The notes beneath the pieces are model-generated. The model saw only the letters and a list, made by a program, of their open reading frames with translations. It searched no databases and was not told the origin of the DNA. From the NCBI GenBank assembly GCA_905178155.1, contig CAJINV010000019.1, forward strand, positions 750,475-814,474: 64,000 nt of DNA, written 5' to 3'. This DNA comes from Amoebophrya sp. A120. Its lineage: Eukaryota; Sar; Dinophyceae; Syndiniales; Amoebophryaceae. Shown piece by piece: positions 40,832-52,513 of the stretch. The first letter of the stretch is position 1, and the number at the start of each line of letters is the position of its first letter. Position numbers and translations under genes: made by a program.

Positions 40832-43800
40832 TTACGCATGAAAATTATAAATCTTTATATATATAACGCAAGCATTTCTCACCCATTCTGTTTCTGAAGC
40901 CGGGTGGGTGCTTTTCATCCTGATAGACACTTTTTTCGCCACCGCTCGCGCTTCTTCGCTCGTGAAAATCAATTCCGTGCGAGGATATACGCCAACCTTG
41001 GCGTACGAATGCCAGCGATAAGCCAGTGGTTGTAGAAGCCACTTTCGCAGAAGACCGGATGGATTTTCGCCGAATAGCCTTGATTTCCGCTTCTCGTTTG
41101 TAAGATAGAAGGTGCTCTGGCTGCTGCTTCTCGTTTCTACTATTTGCTCTCTGGGCAACTCCCCGGACCGGGCCAACGACAAAGCAAGTCTCTCGACTCC
41201 CGGCGTCATGTCGTTCTTCGGCTTTTTCCAAACTTCTCGGCTTTCGTACAGACTCAAACTACGCCTCAGCCGCCCAACGAGCAGTGTCGTACGATCAGGA
41301 TCATCTCCGCCAAGTAAGCGTAGCTGCTCATCATCCAGAGCTCGTACTTCATCATCAAGCAACGTACGCATTGCTGATTTTGATTTGCACATTAATTCCA
41401 CAATGAAGGACGATGAGAAGGTAGCGCGATGGTCCAAATACTCCTGCTCTAGTTGTTCGAGCGAACTCACGTCGGCCGACACGGGTGGCATCTTCGGTAT
41501 TGAAAACGCAAATATAGCCGGCGGGGGGGAGGTAGTGAGGCCATTGGCGTTTTCTTGCCTGGGGCCGACGAAGCGGCGCAAAACATCATGACCTCAGGAT
41601 AGTGGCTAACCCCCGGTCCTGTCGCATGCGACTTGCGGTTTCTGCGCTGTATCTCTTTTGCCTTCGACATCGGCGCGAAAGTCACCACCCGGAAACGGCC
41701 ACGCGGCCTGCGGAAGCGGCAACCGGACTCGTGGTTCCTTTGCTGCGCCCCCGTTCCCCCGGGCTGCCCACGCCCCCGTGAATAAAAGTAAACCGCATAA
41801 ATATTGGGGCTGCTGCTAAGTGAGATAGTTAGAATCAGCGCAAATCTCAATTTATCATGGAAAACCTCTAAAATTCGCCCCGGAGGCCAATCCTGATGGC
41901 GTGGGCGACCCGGTTCGGGTCGCTCGGTGCTCCGGTGTGCGCCCAAAAACAAAGTGGCGATAAGCAGGCGCAAGTGTGCTATGCGGACTGGCAGCGAAGA
42001 TCCGGCGCACTTTGCTTTTTTTGCGACAAGAAGGACAAATATACGCCCGCCACCTGCACGAAATCCGGCGGAGCGGCGGCAGCTTGCGCAACCACCTCAG
42101 ATACCCGCTCAAAACCGGATCAATACCATGATGCTGGTTGGCTGAGTTTGTTTTGTGTGTGGTTTCTTTGGGTGCGTGCCGGGGCACCTACTCAGGCGGC
42201 CAGAATCTAAGGCGGCGAGCGCCTCAACAGAGCGCCACTTTCGCCGGCTCGCCTTTGTCATTTTTGTGATTCTAATTGGTTTTCGATACCGGTAGCGCTC
42301 CGCCGAAAATTGTTGACAGCAGAGGCAAGCAGGCTAAGGCGCTTGAGTTTTTTATTTTTTCAATTGCGCACCGCTGTCGGTTCGTAAAAAACTGCGAGAC
42401 AAAACTGCAGGCCATGTCAAGAAAGCGCAGGTTAAAACCGTATGTGGCCTCACTACATATCAGCAATTCGAGCCGGCAAAAATGATCCCCTTCCGATGGA
42501 AGGTCCTACGTTATCCAGTGAACTGTCGAACAAAACCACCTCCAAAACTGTGAGGAATCTGTTCACGACAAGCTCGCCGAAATTGTCGATGCGCATACGC
42601 CGCTCCTCCACTTTCTCTTTTGGCTCAATAGCAGCGGGATCACCAGACAGGTTCTCGGTCTTGCTCTTCGTCAAGCCAATTAGCTCTCCCCTCAGAAGTG
42701 TCCTTGTAACGGCGCCCACTATTTTGTCTACGTATTTCTCAAAATCGGGGTTTCCAACATATGTAGGATACGAAAACCCGTCACCCCCAGTGGAGTAGCG
42801 GTCTTCGTCGACTACTCTATAAGCATCGACGAGGTCAAGGCCATGCCTTTCGGCGACCTTCAGAAATTCCATCAACTGGTTGGTTAGGGCTAGCGCCAGG
42901 TCTTCATCTTCTCCAAATCTTTCGGGCACGGTCGGATCGTCGGAACTTTTCTTTTCCTTCACTTCCTCAGAAACAATGAGAGGCGCTACCCGGTTGGCTG
43001 GCGGTGCCGATGGTAGTTCCTCCTCTTTTGACAATTGCATGCCAGGCGCGCCTGCTTCTGGTTGTAGTTGCACGTCGCCACCGCCCGCGCCTCCTACCAG
43101 AGCAGCGCCGTCTCTGTGTAGATCATCATCTGCTGTGCCCATCCCACCGCCACCCCCACCTGGTCCTCTTTGCATGCCAGGGTGGTGCATGCCGTCGACC
43201 ATCGCAACATCACGGAGGATCGCACCGCCGTCACGCCCTACATCTTCGTGGCCACCTGGCGGTGGTCCGGGTCCACCGTGGGGGCTGTCGAGCATTCTTG
43301 CATTCCACAGGGCGTCGGCATACTTTTTTTCTTTCGACCGGGCGTCGGTGGCGGCGTCTGTCTCGATGTCGGCGGCCCGTTTCATCGGGCCGCCTTTTGG
43401 CTGTGGAGGCTGATGAGCGCGTGCAGGGTCGGCTCGTTGGGGTTCAATTCTTGCGGAGAAGTCAATCTCCCATAAAGCCTGGCAAACTGGTGGTGTAGGA
43501 TACTTGAGCCCTTCTTCGCCTTGCAGGTTGGTAATTTTGAACAAGTCGAGGGGCTGGTTGTCACCACCATTATTCACTTTCCATTTCCGATGAGGAAAAT
43601 CTCTCCCGTCCGCTGATTTGAGCACGAACCCAAAGTCGTTCCCCCGAAACCAGTCGCCTCCGTGCGCGTCTATGGTGTTCGGGTCAGTGACGATCATAAC
43701 GGTGCGGTCGCTGAGCTCATTCATTTCAAATTCGTTTTTCGACACGTCCCGCAAGAAGTTGAAGAACAGGGCGGGGCCCCCGAAATTGTCGCCGAAACTT

Positions 43801-46153
43801 GCTGCAAATTCTGGCTCTGACCAAAGTAGAGGAGTAGATTTTCCTGGTGGGGGTAGAAAGTGAGCGTATTCGCCCCTTCCTTTTTCCGGATCAAAGTTTG
43901 CCAAGAAGCTCACACTTCCCATGAAGTTCGCGTTCCACTTTCCAAGAGCCGTGCCTTGGTTTTCGATACTTCGAGACCCAAGCGGTGCTATCGCCCGGGC
44001 TTCGGAAACAAGACGAATGGCCGGAAACTTGTTCTTCAGATCTATTTTCCCATCTTTCGTAAACAGTTCAGGCGCTGCGCCTTGCAAGAAAGAGTCCAGG
44101 GTCTGCATGTCGCGCAACATGGGAGAGCAGAGAAAGACCATTCTCTCCGTGGTAAAGCTGAGCCTTTTAGTATTAATATCTTCTGCTCCTTGTTCCTGCA
44201 ATACTTGTTCGTCCGGCTTTTTTAGGTGTCCCTGCAATACTTGTGCGAACTTCTCGCCTGCCAAACGCGCCTGCTCTTTGCCTTGCTGTGTGAGCGGCGG
44301 ATCTGGAATTTCGACATCGCCGGGCCCCGTTCTCTCAAGAGCGTAGCTGCTTCCCATCACCAAAATTCCCTGCGGCGGACCCACGGTGGCTCGATCTTGT
44401 CGCGGTGCAGACGCAGGAGCTCGTGGTGATGCCAGTAGCATGGCAGCCCCAGTGCGCGGTTGCAGTGCCGGATTTGGCGTCGCCAGTGCTGGCGGCACGA
44501 CACCCGGGCTTTCTTCCGGGTTCGGCTTCTTCACGACGTCCCGAACAGGGGTATGCACACCCGCGCCCGGTGGTGGAAGGCAGTCCTTGCACGACTCTTG
44601 GAAGGAGCTTTGATGCGACGGAGCAGCAGCAGCTACCGGCAACTCTTCTGCATCTGCTTCGGCCCGTGGCAAAAATTCATCATCCGTGATCGCAGGCGAC
44701 GCGGATCCTCCAGAACGCGGGTTTTTCGAGAAACTGCGCCTGTTGGTCTTCTCCTTGGTTCCTGAGCCACTCTCATCGTCGTTCAGAAGGAGCGGTGCTT
44801 GTGCCAACGCGCCGCCATCTTCATTTCCTTCTCGTGGTTCATCTTGTCGTTCCTGCACGCCAGGAGGTCCGCCCACATGGCGGCCCACCTGGTTCCTCGC
44901 TGTTGCAGCCGCACCATGGGCAGGTCCTAGTCCTGTGGTCCCGGTCGTCGGTCCAGCTGCACCTCCCGAGCTGCCGTAATTGCGCTTTTCCAACGCGGAG
45001 GAGGAAGCAGTTTTCGGCCCTGTGGTCCCGTCGGGCGATGGTTCTTGTGGCACATCGCGGATGCCAGCACTTTCGTCTTGTGCAGGAGAATTTTGCCCCT
45101 TGTTCATCTCGAGGACAGGGGCCAGGAAATGTTCGGTTTCTTTGTCCGTGGCATGATGCGCATGCTGCGTCATCTCTCGCGCCCCGGGGGCGGGGGTGTG
45201 AAAAGAGCGAGAAATACCGGACGATGAGTCGTCATCTCCTTGCGCATCATGAAGATGCTGGTGCAGCAGCTTCAAGGTGCTGTCGTCCTCGCCTCCAGGA
45301 GTAGTAGCACTGGATGAACCAGCACGAGAACTGTCAGTCGTCTCTTGCGCGAGGACACTCGACCCGGCAGGGTCGGGCGGGTCCTTGTTCTTACCACCAG
45401 TGTCGCGCCGTTCTTTGACGCCGGGTTCGAGCACCACCACGGGCTGCGCGGTGTATGAAATGCAAAAGTGTTTGGGTCTGGAAGAATTGGAACTTGTGAT
45501 GCAAACTCTGGAGCACACAAAAATTTGTGTTGCGTGAGCGGCAAACGCTGCCCCTTTCTTGGTACGCAAGTAGGAAGTTTCTCATGCGGGACAGGCATCA
45601 AGAGGCGTGCTCAAAACCTGTGATGCTTCTGCCTGCATCAGACACCATTTGCGTGATCCAAATATGCATCACAAACAAGTGCTTTCTTCCAGACCCAGAC
45701 ATTTTTGCAATCCATACGGTGCCGGGCTTCGCAATCTTTCCGTCGCAAGGACACGCCAACAGGGAAAAACACGAAGTAGATCCAAAGAGCAGGAGTTGAC
45801 TATGGCGTTCTCAACTGTTACATTCTCAGCTGTTACATGAATTTGCCATGCAAAATTGCAATAGGCCTCCACTTAATCAAGGTGCTTAGCATGACAAATT
45901 GTCGAAAGGCTAAACAGCATGATAATCTGTGGCCAATCTGTGATGCGAAAGCTGCAATGTTGCAACTTTCACTTTTGCTGTTCTTGCATTACAAGTCCAT
46001 GCAACAGTTGAGAGTGTAACGTTTGAGAACGCCATATTGCCGTGTCCGACGCAACGACAAGCTGCACACGGGCCGCGGATCGTGCTGGTTTCTCTGTTGT
46101 GTCGCCTCAACACACGACAAAGACTTTTTCCGCCCTGCTGGTGCCGCCCACAT
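40832..46153 (-). CDS. Tandem family copy C, with a degenerate histidine-phosphatase-like domain
   Basis: ATG 46153 opens MWAAPAGRKKSLSCVEATQQ. After removing introners at 45801-46036 and 45454-45716, the frame reads RRTRQLLLFGSTSCFSLLAC, a probable late signal segment, then GTAQPVVVLEPGVKERRD and about 380 Gly/Pro/Ser-rich residues. From 44371 to about 43470 a phosphoglycerate-mutase/acid-phosphatase-like domain follows: ILVMGSSYALERTG, PPLTQQGKEQARLAGEKFA, FLCSPMLRDMQTLDSF, and DRTVMIVTDPNTIDAHGGDW. The catalytic RHG is replaced by MGS and the second His motif by TDPNT, so it is probably inactive. Next come a second Gly/Pro linker, PDFEKYVDKIVGAVTRTLL and NRFLTVLEVVLFDSSLDN. A GT-AG intron of about 1.0 kb (about 41490-42510) leads to SSSFIVELMCKSKSAMRTLL and RTELIFTSEEARAVAKK. 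The 3' end is uncertain: a donor-like TGG-GTGAGA precedes the stop at 40832. Confidence 0.75.
41585..42470. other. GC-rich sequence inside the large intron of copy C
   Basis: A plus-strand frame at 41896-42210 (MAWATRFGSLGAPVCAQKQS; CFFCDKKDKYTPATC) stays open for 104 codons. It has no recognisable domain and no sign of splicing. The block is more GC-rich than the surrounding introns and could be an insertion. Confidence 0.3.
45454..45716. mobile_element. Introner, family A
   Basis: Ends TATGAAATGCAAAAGTGTTT and TATGGATTGCAAAAATGTCT, then GGGTCTGGAAGA. Exact repeats cggtg. Removal gives IAKPGTAQPVVVLEPG in frame. Confidence 0.93.
45801..46036. mobile_element. Introner, family C
   Basis: Ends TATGGCGTTCTCAACTGTTA and TATGGCGTTCTCAAACGTTA. 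Flanks ttgac and ttgcc (one mismatch). Removal gives LRRTRQLLLFGSTS in frame. Confidence 0.92.
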
Positions 46154-47251
46154 CGTTAGTCGTATGGTGGGCAGCTGCTCTTTTAGTGGAATCAATGAGA
46201 TGATAGACGAGGGGTCTACAAATTCAAATCGCCGCTTCTTGCTTCGCTTTTGTGCAAGGCAAAGACGAAACGGTTCCGTGTCCGTTTGATTTTTGATGAA
46301 GATTCTTGTTGGCGGATTCAACTTCAAGGGTTGGTTGTGAGTGAAATAAACACGAAGATGATGATGGGGGTTGCAATTTTTTTACGGGTCGTTCTCCTGA
46401 AGGAGCTGATTTTTTATTTCGAAAGTTGATCTACACCGTGTCTCAATTTGGTGTTGAAGCAGGCGGGGTGCTGAAAGTGGACTGCAGCACCTCCGTGCTT
46501 TGCTGTTACTGTCGCAACTTACACAAACGCTAACATCACAGTGATACTAACGACGAGCGGTACCATGAACGAAGCTCAAAATAAAAAAAACTACAAAACA
46601 AAAAAGATTTCTATTTCTTTGCACGAGTTGTATGTATGTACGCCGAATTTTCCTGCCTTGAACGAACGACGGGAAGAAAAAGCCGATTTTTTTGCTTGTT
46701 GTCCGAGGTGACTCCTGAGTCTCAACGTATGAGGGATGGACGAAAACCGATTTTAGATTCCTACTTGCGCAAATAAGTAGTTGGACTACGACGTACTACG
46801 CCTCGACGAGTGACGAGAATAAAAATGGTACCGAGCAGATGGAGTTGCACATTTCCAATCTCATTGATCACGAACCACAGACGAAAACTCAATGCTTTTT
46901 GTACAGTCAAAGAAGTGCTCCTCTTCTCAGAACAACTGTATAATGAGGTTCAGTGCAAGTAGTACTGCCACTGCCACCTGTTCCATGCACATTTTTTATG
47001 CAAGAAATTGTTCACCTTCTAACACGTTATTCCTTCTTATTTCGCCTTCCTTCCTCTAGCGACAAGCAATCACATCACATACAGCATGCGTAGCGAGCGG
47101 GTTTCTGGACAGGATGTCAAGTTTTTTCAAAATTCGACATGTTCAGCGTCTTCTCCCCAATACCAATTCCAAAATCAAATGGAAAAATTAGTAACGCAAA
47201 AAGACGAGGCACGACCAAAACCCATTTCAAGGAGATGTCGACAGGAGAAAT
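46154..47251. other. Intergenic upstream of copy C
   Basis: No conserved frame. The hairpin AGCACCTCCGTGCT at 46486-46499 is shared with 391-404. The rest is unique, AT-rich sequence. Confidence 0.45.
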
Positions 47252-50156
47252 CTAGTACAAGTTTAGCTTCGTGCACATTGCCACCCGCACGGATTGGTCG
47301 AGGGAGGCGAAGACGCACAGCCCTTCCTTGTTCAAATGCCAATCGAAGCTCACGATTATGCATTGCAAAAATGTCTGGGTCTCGAAGACTGTCATGCTAG
47401 ACCTAATCGACACACAGATTTGTATTGCGTGATCAGCAAAATAAGCTTTCACTTTTGGGCAGCCGAAGCCGAAGGCAACATTTCTCATGCGCAATAAGCA
47501 TCGAGGAGCCCCCTGCAGCTCAAAACAAAAACTTGTGATGCTAGCGCCCGCATTCCAAACCGAAGCCTTGAAGACCTTGACCTTCTGAGTAATGCGAACC
47601 CTGCATGACAAACCTTACATCTTGTTCCAGACCGAGACAGATTTGCACTGGATAGCGATCGGTTGTGTGCAAAGCTCCTTTTGATTCAACGTCTCGACGG
47701 TTCCGGCGACACCCTTTTCGAGCCCGTCGTTCACTTCGACCTGATATTTGTTTATTCGTAGAGGCTTGTTGCATGATAAGGACAACAAGCACCAGCACAA
47801 GAACTGCAACACAAATTCTACTTTTACCTTTTGTTTTTCTTTTTAACCATGCCGAAAGTAAAGAGCCTACCCTGCACGACCAGAACCAATCTTTCGTACC
47901 TTCCGTTCCGCTGGGTACACGTACTTGTGGAGTGTGATGCTTCCGTTTCCCCCCACCGTTGCAAACAGCTCTCGGTTTTGCGGCAGGAAGTGACACCCCC
48001 AGACCGTCGACTTGGTCACTTTTTGCGTCCTCCCCGCGAAGCCCTCTTCGGGGTGGTAGGTCCTCAGATCGTACACAATCATGTTGGACTCCAGCGTGGA
48101 CACCGCGAGCTTGTTCATCAGAATGTCTTTTCGATCAAACTGGATGTGGCAAACTCCGTTCTTTACGTTGGTGTCCCATCTGAGGTGTTAGTTGTTTTGG
48201 AGGCGATTTCGGATTTTTAATTTCATACTTTTTCAATTCATTATTTCCAAGACATCGAATGGACGACTTTTTGCTTGGCAGGAAGAAAAGCAGACTTCTG
48301 CCATTGTCACCAGCAAACCGCTGCATGTGATTCCTTCGCACGCAACCATTGCATCAAGGCCAAGGCCTCTTGATGAGGTTAGTATTCAGATAGCGAATAA
48401 GAACATCAGCATTACCTCAACATGTTTGTCCTGAGATCGAACATTTTGATGTCTCCGTTGTCGTAGCCCGCGCATATTACCCGCTCAGAATCGTTGTAGC
48501 TATTGCCGAAGGCGACGGTCCAGCAATCTGCGGGTATCTCGCCGTCCACCGGCTCCAGGGACAGCACCTTGCATTTCGGTATTTCATTTTTGAAAATGTA
48601 CAGTCTTTACCTTTGGCTACTTTGCGTTTGCTTCATTACGCAAGAAAGGCGAAGCACAAGCATGACAGTTTTATGGGACTACATACAGTCTCAGTCACCG
48701 TATCCACAATTAAAATTCGAATCTTTTACCGGATCCTGCTGTCTGGGGTCCCACACCCGCACCGTGCCGTCTCTTTCCTATCCTTGCAGAAGCTTGAGTC
48801 TGGCAAGAGCCACAGATCTTGAAATTTCAAATTTTCGTGCAGTGCAGCTGCAGGTGCAGCTAGCATTTCCATCCATGCAAAATAAAAAAAAGCGGATGTG
48901 GACCAATTATGCAAGTGACTGCACGACCTGCACTTCGTCATGTCTGTGAGAATTTTGGCAGTCTGACTCTACGAAACGACCATTTTCGCTGCGACTCAAG
49001 AGTTTCCGAGAAGTATTGATCCGGTCACGAGCTCTGGTGCGCCGCCACCGATACCCAGGCCCCCGCACCTGAGAGTTAGTTTGATGCCTTGCGACGTCGT
49101 GTTTCTTATTCTTGCAGCTGCCCTACGATATGAATGTGGTCTAGTCATTTTGTTCAGGCGTTTTTTCGTTCCCATATCAAGTTCATCTTCCGCTGCTGTG
49201 CCACCTGACACTGTTCTGTTCAGGTACGAAACACATTCTACTACGCTTACTCTCATCATGAAACAATTTGCTTCTAATAGAAATCCTTGTACCCTTCCAC
49301 GCAATTTATGATTTTATCGTGCCCCCGGACCTCGAAGATCGGTTTTCTTATGTCCTCGAGGTCCCATATTGCCAAATTCCCCTCGTAGTCCCCGGTCGCC
49401 AAATGTCTCTGCTCAATCGCCGAGGCGCCGAACGTACCGCACTTGAAGCCCTTTGGCTTCTCGGTTTCGGAAAGCTTCTTGACCTGGTGTTGCAATAAAG
49501 TACTGAATGTAGCACCATCAGGTCATCATTGTATTCATGGTCCACATTCTTGACGACTCCTCGTCCTCGTCCGGCTTCTCTCTCAATTTGAAACTCTAAT
49601 CTGCGCATCTAGGAATGGTTCGTCACGAAGAGGATGCATATCATCAATCAGATCCACCGTACAATTACAGTTAGACAGGACCAAAAATAGCTGCCTAACT
49701 ACTCCAGGTCCAGCAAACAACGACAGTAAACACCATGCAGTATAAAAATACCTTCCCCCTCTCTAGTTCGTAGACCGCCAAAGCGCCGGTCGCCCTTGGA
49801 TTCTGGCCGAGCACCACAAACCTTGCGGAGTGCGGGACCCACTTCGCCTCGAAGGGGTATGGCGTTCTCAAACGTTACACTCTCAGCTGTTACATGATTT
49901 GTCATGCAAAATGACCATGACCTGCCAGACGATGAAGCTGCTGCGCATGACAAATTATCGGAGGGCTAAACAGCACTATAATCCGCACGAAACCTGTAAT
50001 GCAAGACGCGCAAGGCTCTCCCTCTCACCTGTGCTAGTCTTGCATTACAAATTCATGTAACAGTTGAGAATGTAACACTTGAGAACGCCATAAGGGGGTG
50101 AAGTTCAGGCCTTCGTGCGTGTGCAGGATGATCTGCGGCGAGTTCGTGGTGTCCAT
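47252..50156 (-). CDS. DNAAF10: WDR92/DNAAF10, WD-repeat dynein axonemal assembly factor
   Basis: The protein follows WDR92 (Monad) throughout: [205 protein letters not shown]. It forms one seven-blade WD40 propeller and works with R2TP/prefoldin-like chaperones to preassemble ciliary dynein arms in the cytoplasm. Start set at ATG 50156 to match the family; an upstream exon (acceptor at about 50228) may add residues. Two introners (49858-50092, 47357-47654) and several GT-AG introns are removed; the intron between TGS and RDG (about 48785-49015) has unclear, probably non-GT-AG ends. Stop at 47252. Confidence 0.95.
47357..47654. mobile_element. Introner, family A
   Basis: Ends TATGCATTGCAAAAATGTCT (GGGTCTCGAAGA) and TATCCAGTGCAAATCTGTCT (CGGTCTGGAAC). 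Flanks acgat and gcgat (one mismatch). Removal gives [15 protein letters not shown], a WDR92 signature. Confidence 0.93.
49858..50092. mobile_element. Introner, family C
   Basis: Ends TATGGCGTTCTCAAACGTTA and TATGGCGTTCTCAAGTGTTA. Exact repeats agggg. Removal gives [15 protein letters not shown], matching the WDR92 N-terminus. Confidence 0.94.
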
Positions 50157-51907
50157 TTTGCCGGTTGATGTAGCGCTAGCTGCGGTCGCAACTTCTTTGC
50201 CAAATAAATCTTTCAACACCCGGTACCTGCCTCGTTTCCCTTAATGCGTGGTGATTGAGATTGGAGCAAGAACTCGTCTCCGAGCAGAAACAAGACTTCT
50301 CCAGAGTTCTTGCGCAACGATCCGCAATGGAGAATTGGGAACTACTACAGATCGTGGATGTAATTCTTCAGATTGTTGTGCCGACTCGAGCTCGACGACC
50401 GTAGAATGCTGTGCTGGTGTTCGAGGACCGGGCGATTGGCTTAAGTTCACGTCTTGAAGGCTGTTCGTTGTGATGTCGAAGACAAGGCAGAGACACCCGT
50501 GGTGAGGTGCCGGAAAGTACCGCGTGGGTGCTGCAAGGCTGCGGATGCCGCTTCGTGGTGTTTGTGCTTGTTTATCCTAGTACTTCTCCGTGTTCCTCTT
50601 CGTTCTTGTGAGTGCTAGGAGACTCAATTGTTTGTTCCAACAAGTTGTACCTGGAACCGCGTTCCTTCGGTATAATCGAAGAGCACTGTAGATGATTCGC
50701 GTGAAGTGCTACTGCTAGAGCGAGGCCGTTACAAGTCTGCAGGACGCGATACTGCTCTTCGAAGAACAAGAGGATGCAGGTCGAAGTTTTTTGATGTTGC
50801 CCTTATTTCTGCTATCGCTGCAGCTGCTAGGAACAAGAAGGTTGGCGCTACGCTAGATGTATCCCCTCGGTCACCGCTGCAATTGCTGAGCCAAGAATGG
50901 CCACCTTCGCGTAGAAGTTTACCACAAAGGTAAAACGAAGGGCTCTTCTGCTGTTGCTTTAACCGTGTCGTCGAATTGCCTCTGCAGCTGGCACTGTCTT
51001 CTAGTGGTCGTATGCAATGAGTCGTATCGACAAAAAAAATCCTCGGCTTTAGCGCGGTCTGCTGCACAGATCACCCGCCCGGACACGGCTTTATTCTGCA
51101 CACCAGTGGTCAAGCTTCTCAAGCAGCGCTTCTGGGCGAGAAGATGTTCTGAGCTTTCTGCAGCCACCACTCGCTCTCCTGGTCCTCTTTTTTGCTTTTA
51201 CGTCGACGGGGGGTACGAGCGGCGGGCTGTGCCAGATCCTTCTGCGGAATCGGCAAAAAGAGCGGCTGCAGAAGCGGGAACGTAGCGTGCTGTGTGTGAG
51301 CTGCTGCGCTGATCGATGAGCAATGAAATGCTAGCGGAGGAGAACAACTTTTTGAGTTGTGTTTCTATAATTTCGAGCGCAAATCTTTTCACTTTGCAGC
51401 TGTTCGTTGAAGAAGTCGACTGATAATAGCAGTCATGCGTGTAACCCGCTAAAGAGTAGGGTTAAATAATTTGCGTGCAACCTTCTCAGTTTCAAAAATT
51501 GCTTTGTTAATGAAAGGAAACAAATGCTGACATTGAAAACAAAATTTCATCAGAAAAAAAGCAACTGCGTTTGCAGCTTTGCCACTACTTTGAGGCACGT
51601 TTGCAGACCACCTCCACCAGCACAACTCCGCTCAATAAGATCTTGTTTATCCTTTCAGAAACACGAAACTACTTTTACTCACGTCTCACTTCTACAAGTG
51701 TAGACTCCACCAAAAGAAGTCCGGCGCGTCGTCTCGTATTCTACATACTTCATCCTTCGTGGTCTCAGTCTCTCATGCAACATCATCATGAACTTTTTTG
51801 CGAACCATCAAGAAGTAGGCTATCCCTTGTCCGCCTCCGCAACTCAACACGCGAAAAGCAGAGAACTCCACATAAGTCGAAGACCGGGTCTTTAAACTTT
51901 GAAAAAA
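50157..51907. other. Intergenic, with weak minus-strand frames
   Basis: A minus-strand frame at 50450-50241 (LSQSPGPRTPAQHSTVVEL) could be a 5' exon of WDR92 or untranslated. Another at 51170-50919 (AESSEHLLAQKRCLRSLT) has protein-like composition but no clear start or splice partners. The rest shows nothing. Confidence 0.35.
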
Positions 51908-51959
51908 GACTTTTCTCCTTTGATATCACGTGATATCACAGGACCAAAGGAGAAAAGTC
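51908..51959. repeat. Inverted repeat with a 16-bp central palindrome
   Basis: GACTTTTCTCCTTT at the left is repeated inverted at the right (AAAGGAGAAAAGTC), around GATATCACGTGATATC (51922-51937). It opens the satellite block; the same motif returns in many copies to 52360 and again near 54775-54845. Confidence 0.9.
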
Positions 51960-52006
51960 GATTGCGCTGCTGATATCACAACATGTGTGATATTTAGAAA
52001 AAAGCA

Positions 52007-52192
52007 AAAACAGAAGGAATTGATGCTAAAACAGAAGGAATTGACGCTAAAACAGAAGGAATTGATGCTAAAACAGAAGGAATTGATGCTAAAGCAGAAG
52101 GATTTGATGCTAAAGCAGAAGGATTTGATGCCAAAGCAGAAGGATTTGATGCTAAAACGGAAAGATTTGAAGCAAAAACAGAAGGACTTGGG
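52007..52192 (+). repeat. 21-bp tandem repeat, about nine units
   Basis: The unit is close to AAAACAGAAGGAATTGATGC plus T. Units drift from GGAATT to GGATTT along the array. Because 21 is a multiple of three, the plus strand encodes repeated KQKELML; I do not take this as a real gene. Confidence 0.9.
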
Positions 52193-52212
52193 CCAGGAGC
52201 TGCTCGCTCTGG

Positions 52213-52360
52213 TATCAATCCAGCGGACTTTTCTCCTTTGCAAGGAGAAAAGTCCGGACTTTTCTCCTTTGATCCATATCAAAGGAGAAAAGTCGTCTGA
52301 TCCATATCAAAGGAGAAAAGTCCGACATCGCGGACCCTCTGATCCATATCAAAGGAGAAA
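52213..52360. repeat. Array of AAAGGAGAAAAGTC inverted motifs
   Basis: At least four copies of CATATCAAAGGAGAAA and two of the reverse form TTTTCTCCTTTG, often joined by GATC to make hairpins. Confidence 0.85.
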
Positions 52361-52513
52361 CCGCGATACTTATGACAGGCCCTATCCCACCCAGACCCTA
52401 GCCACCGAGCTCGTCTCCGCTCTGTTTCGCAGTGGAGATCAGAAGGAGCTTGCTTCCAGTACGTGTTGACGCGGAGATCAGCGGCCGGCTCCTAAGGAAG
52501 AGATTTCCTATAA

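Noticed and set aside
42880-43413. Plus-strand Pro/Ser-rich frame
   Set aside because: It mirrors the Gly/Pro linker of copy C, which is continuous with conserved exons on the minus strand.
45454-45569. N-terminal extension of the long copy C frame (RTKKGAAFAAHATQIF)
   Set aside because: It is read-through into the introner at 45454-45716; the real N-terminus continues upstream after excision.
52014-52469. Plus-strand frame encoding KQKELML repeats
   Set aside because: It is a by-product of a 21-bp tandem repeat lacking stops and has no gene context.
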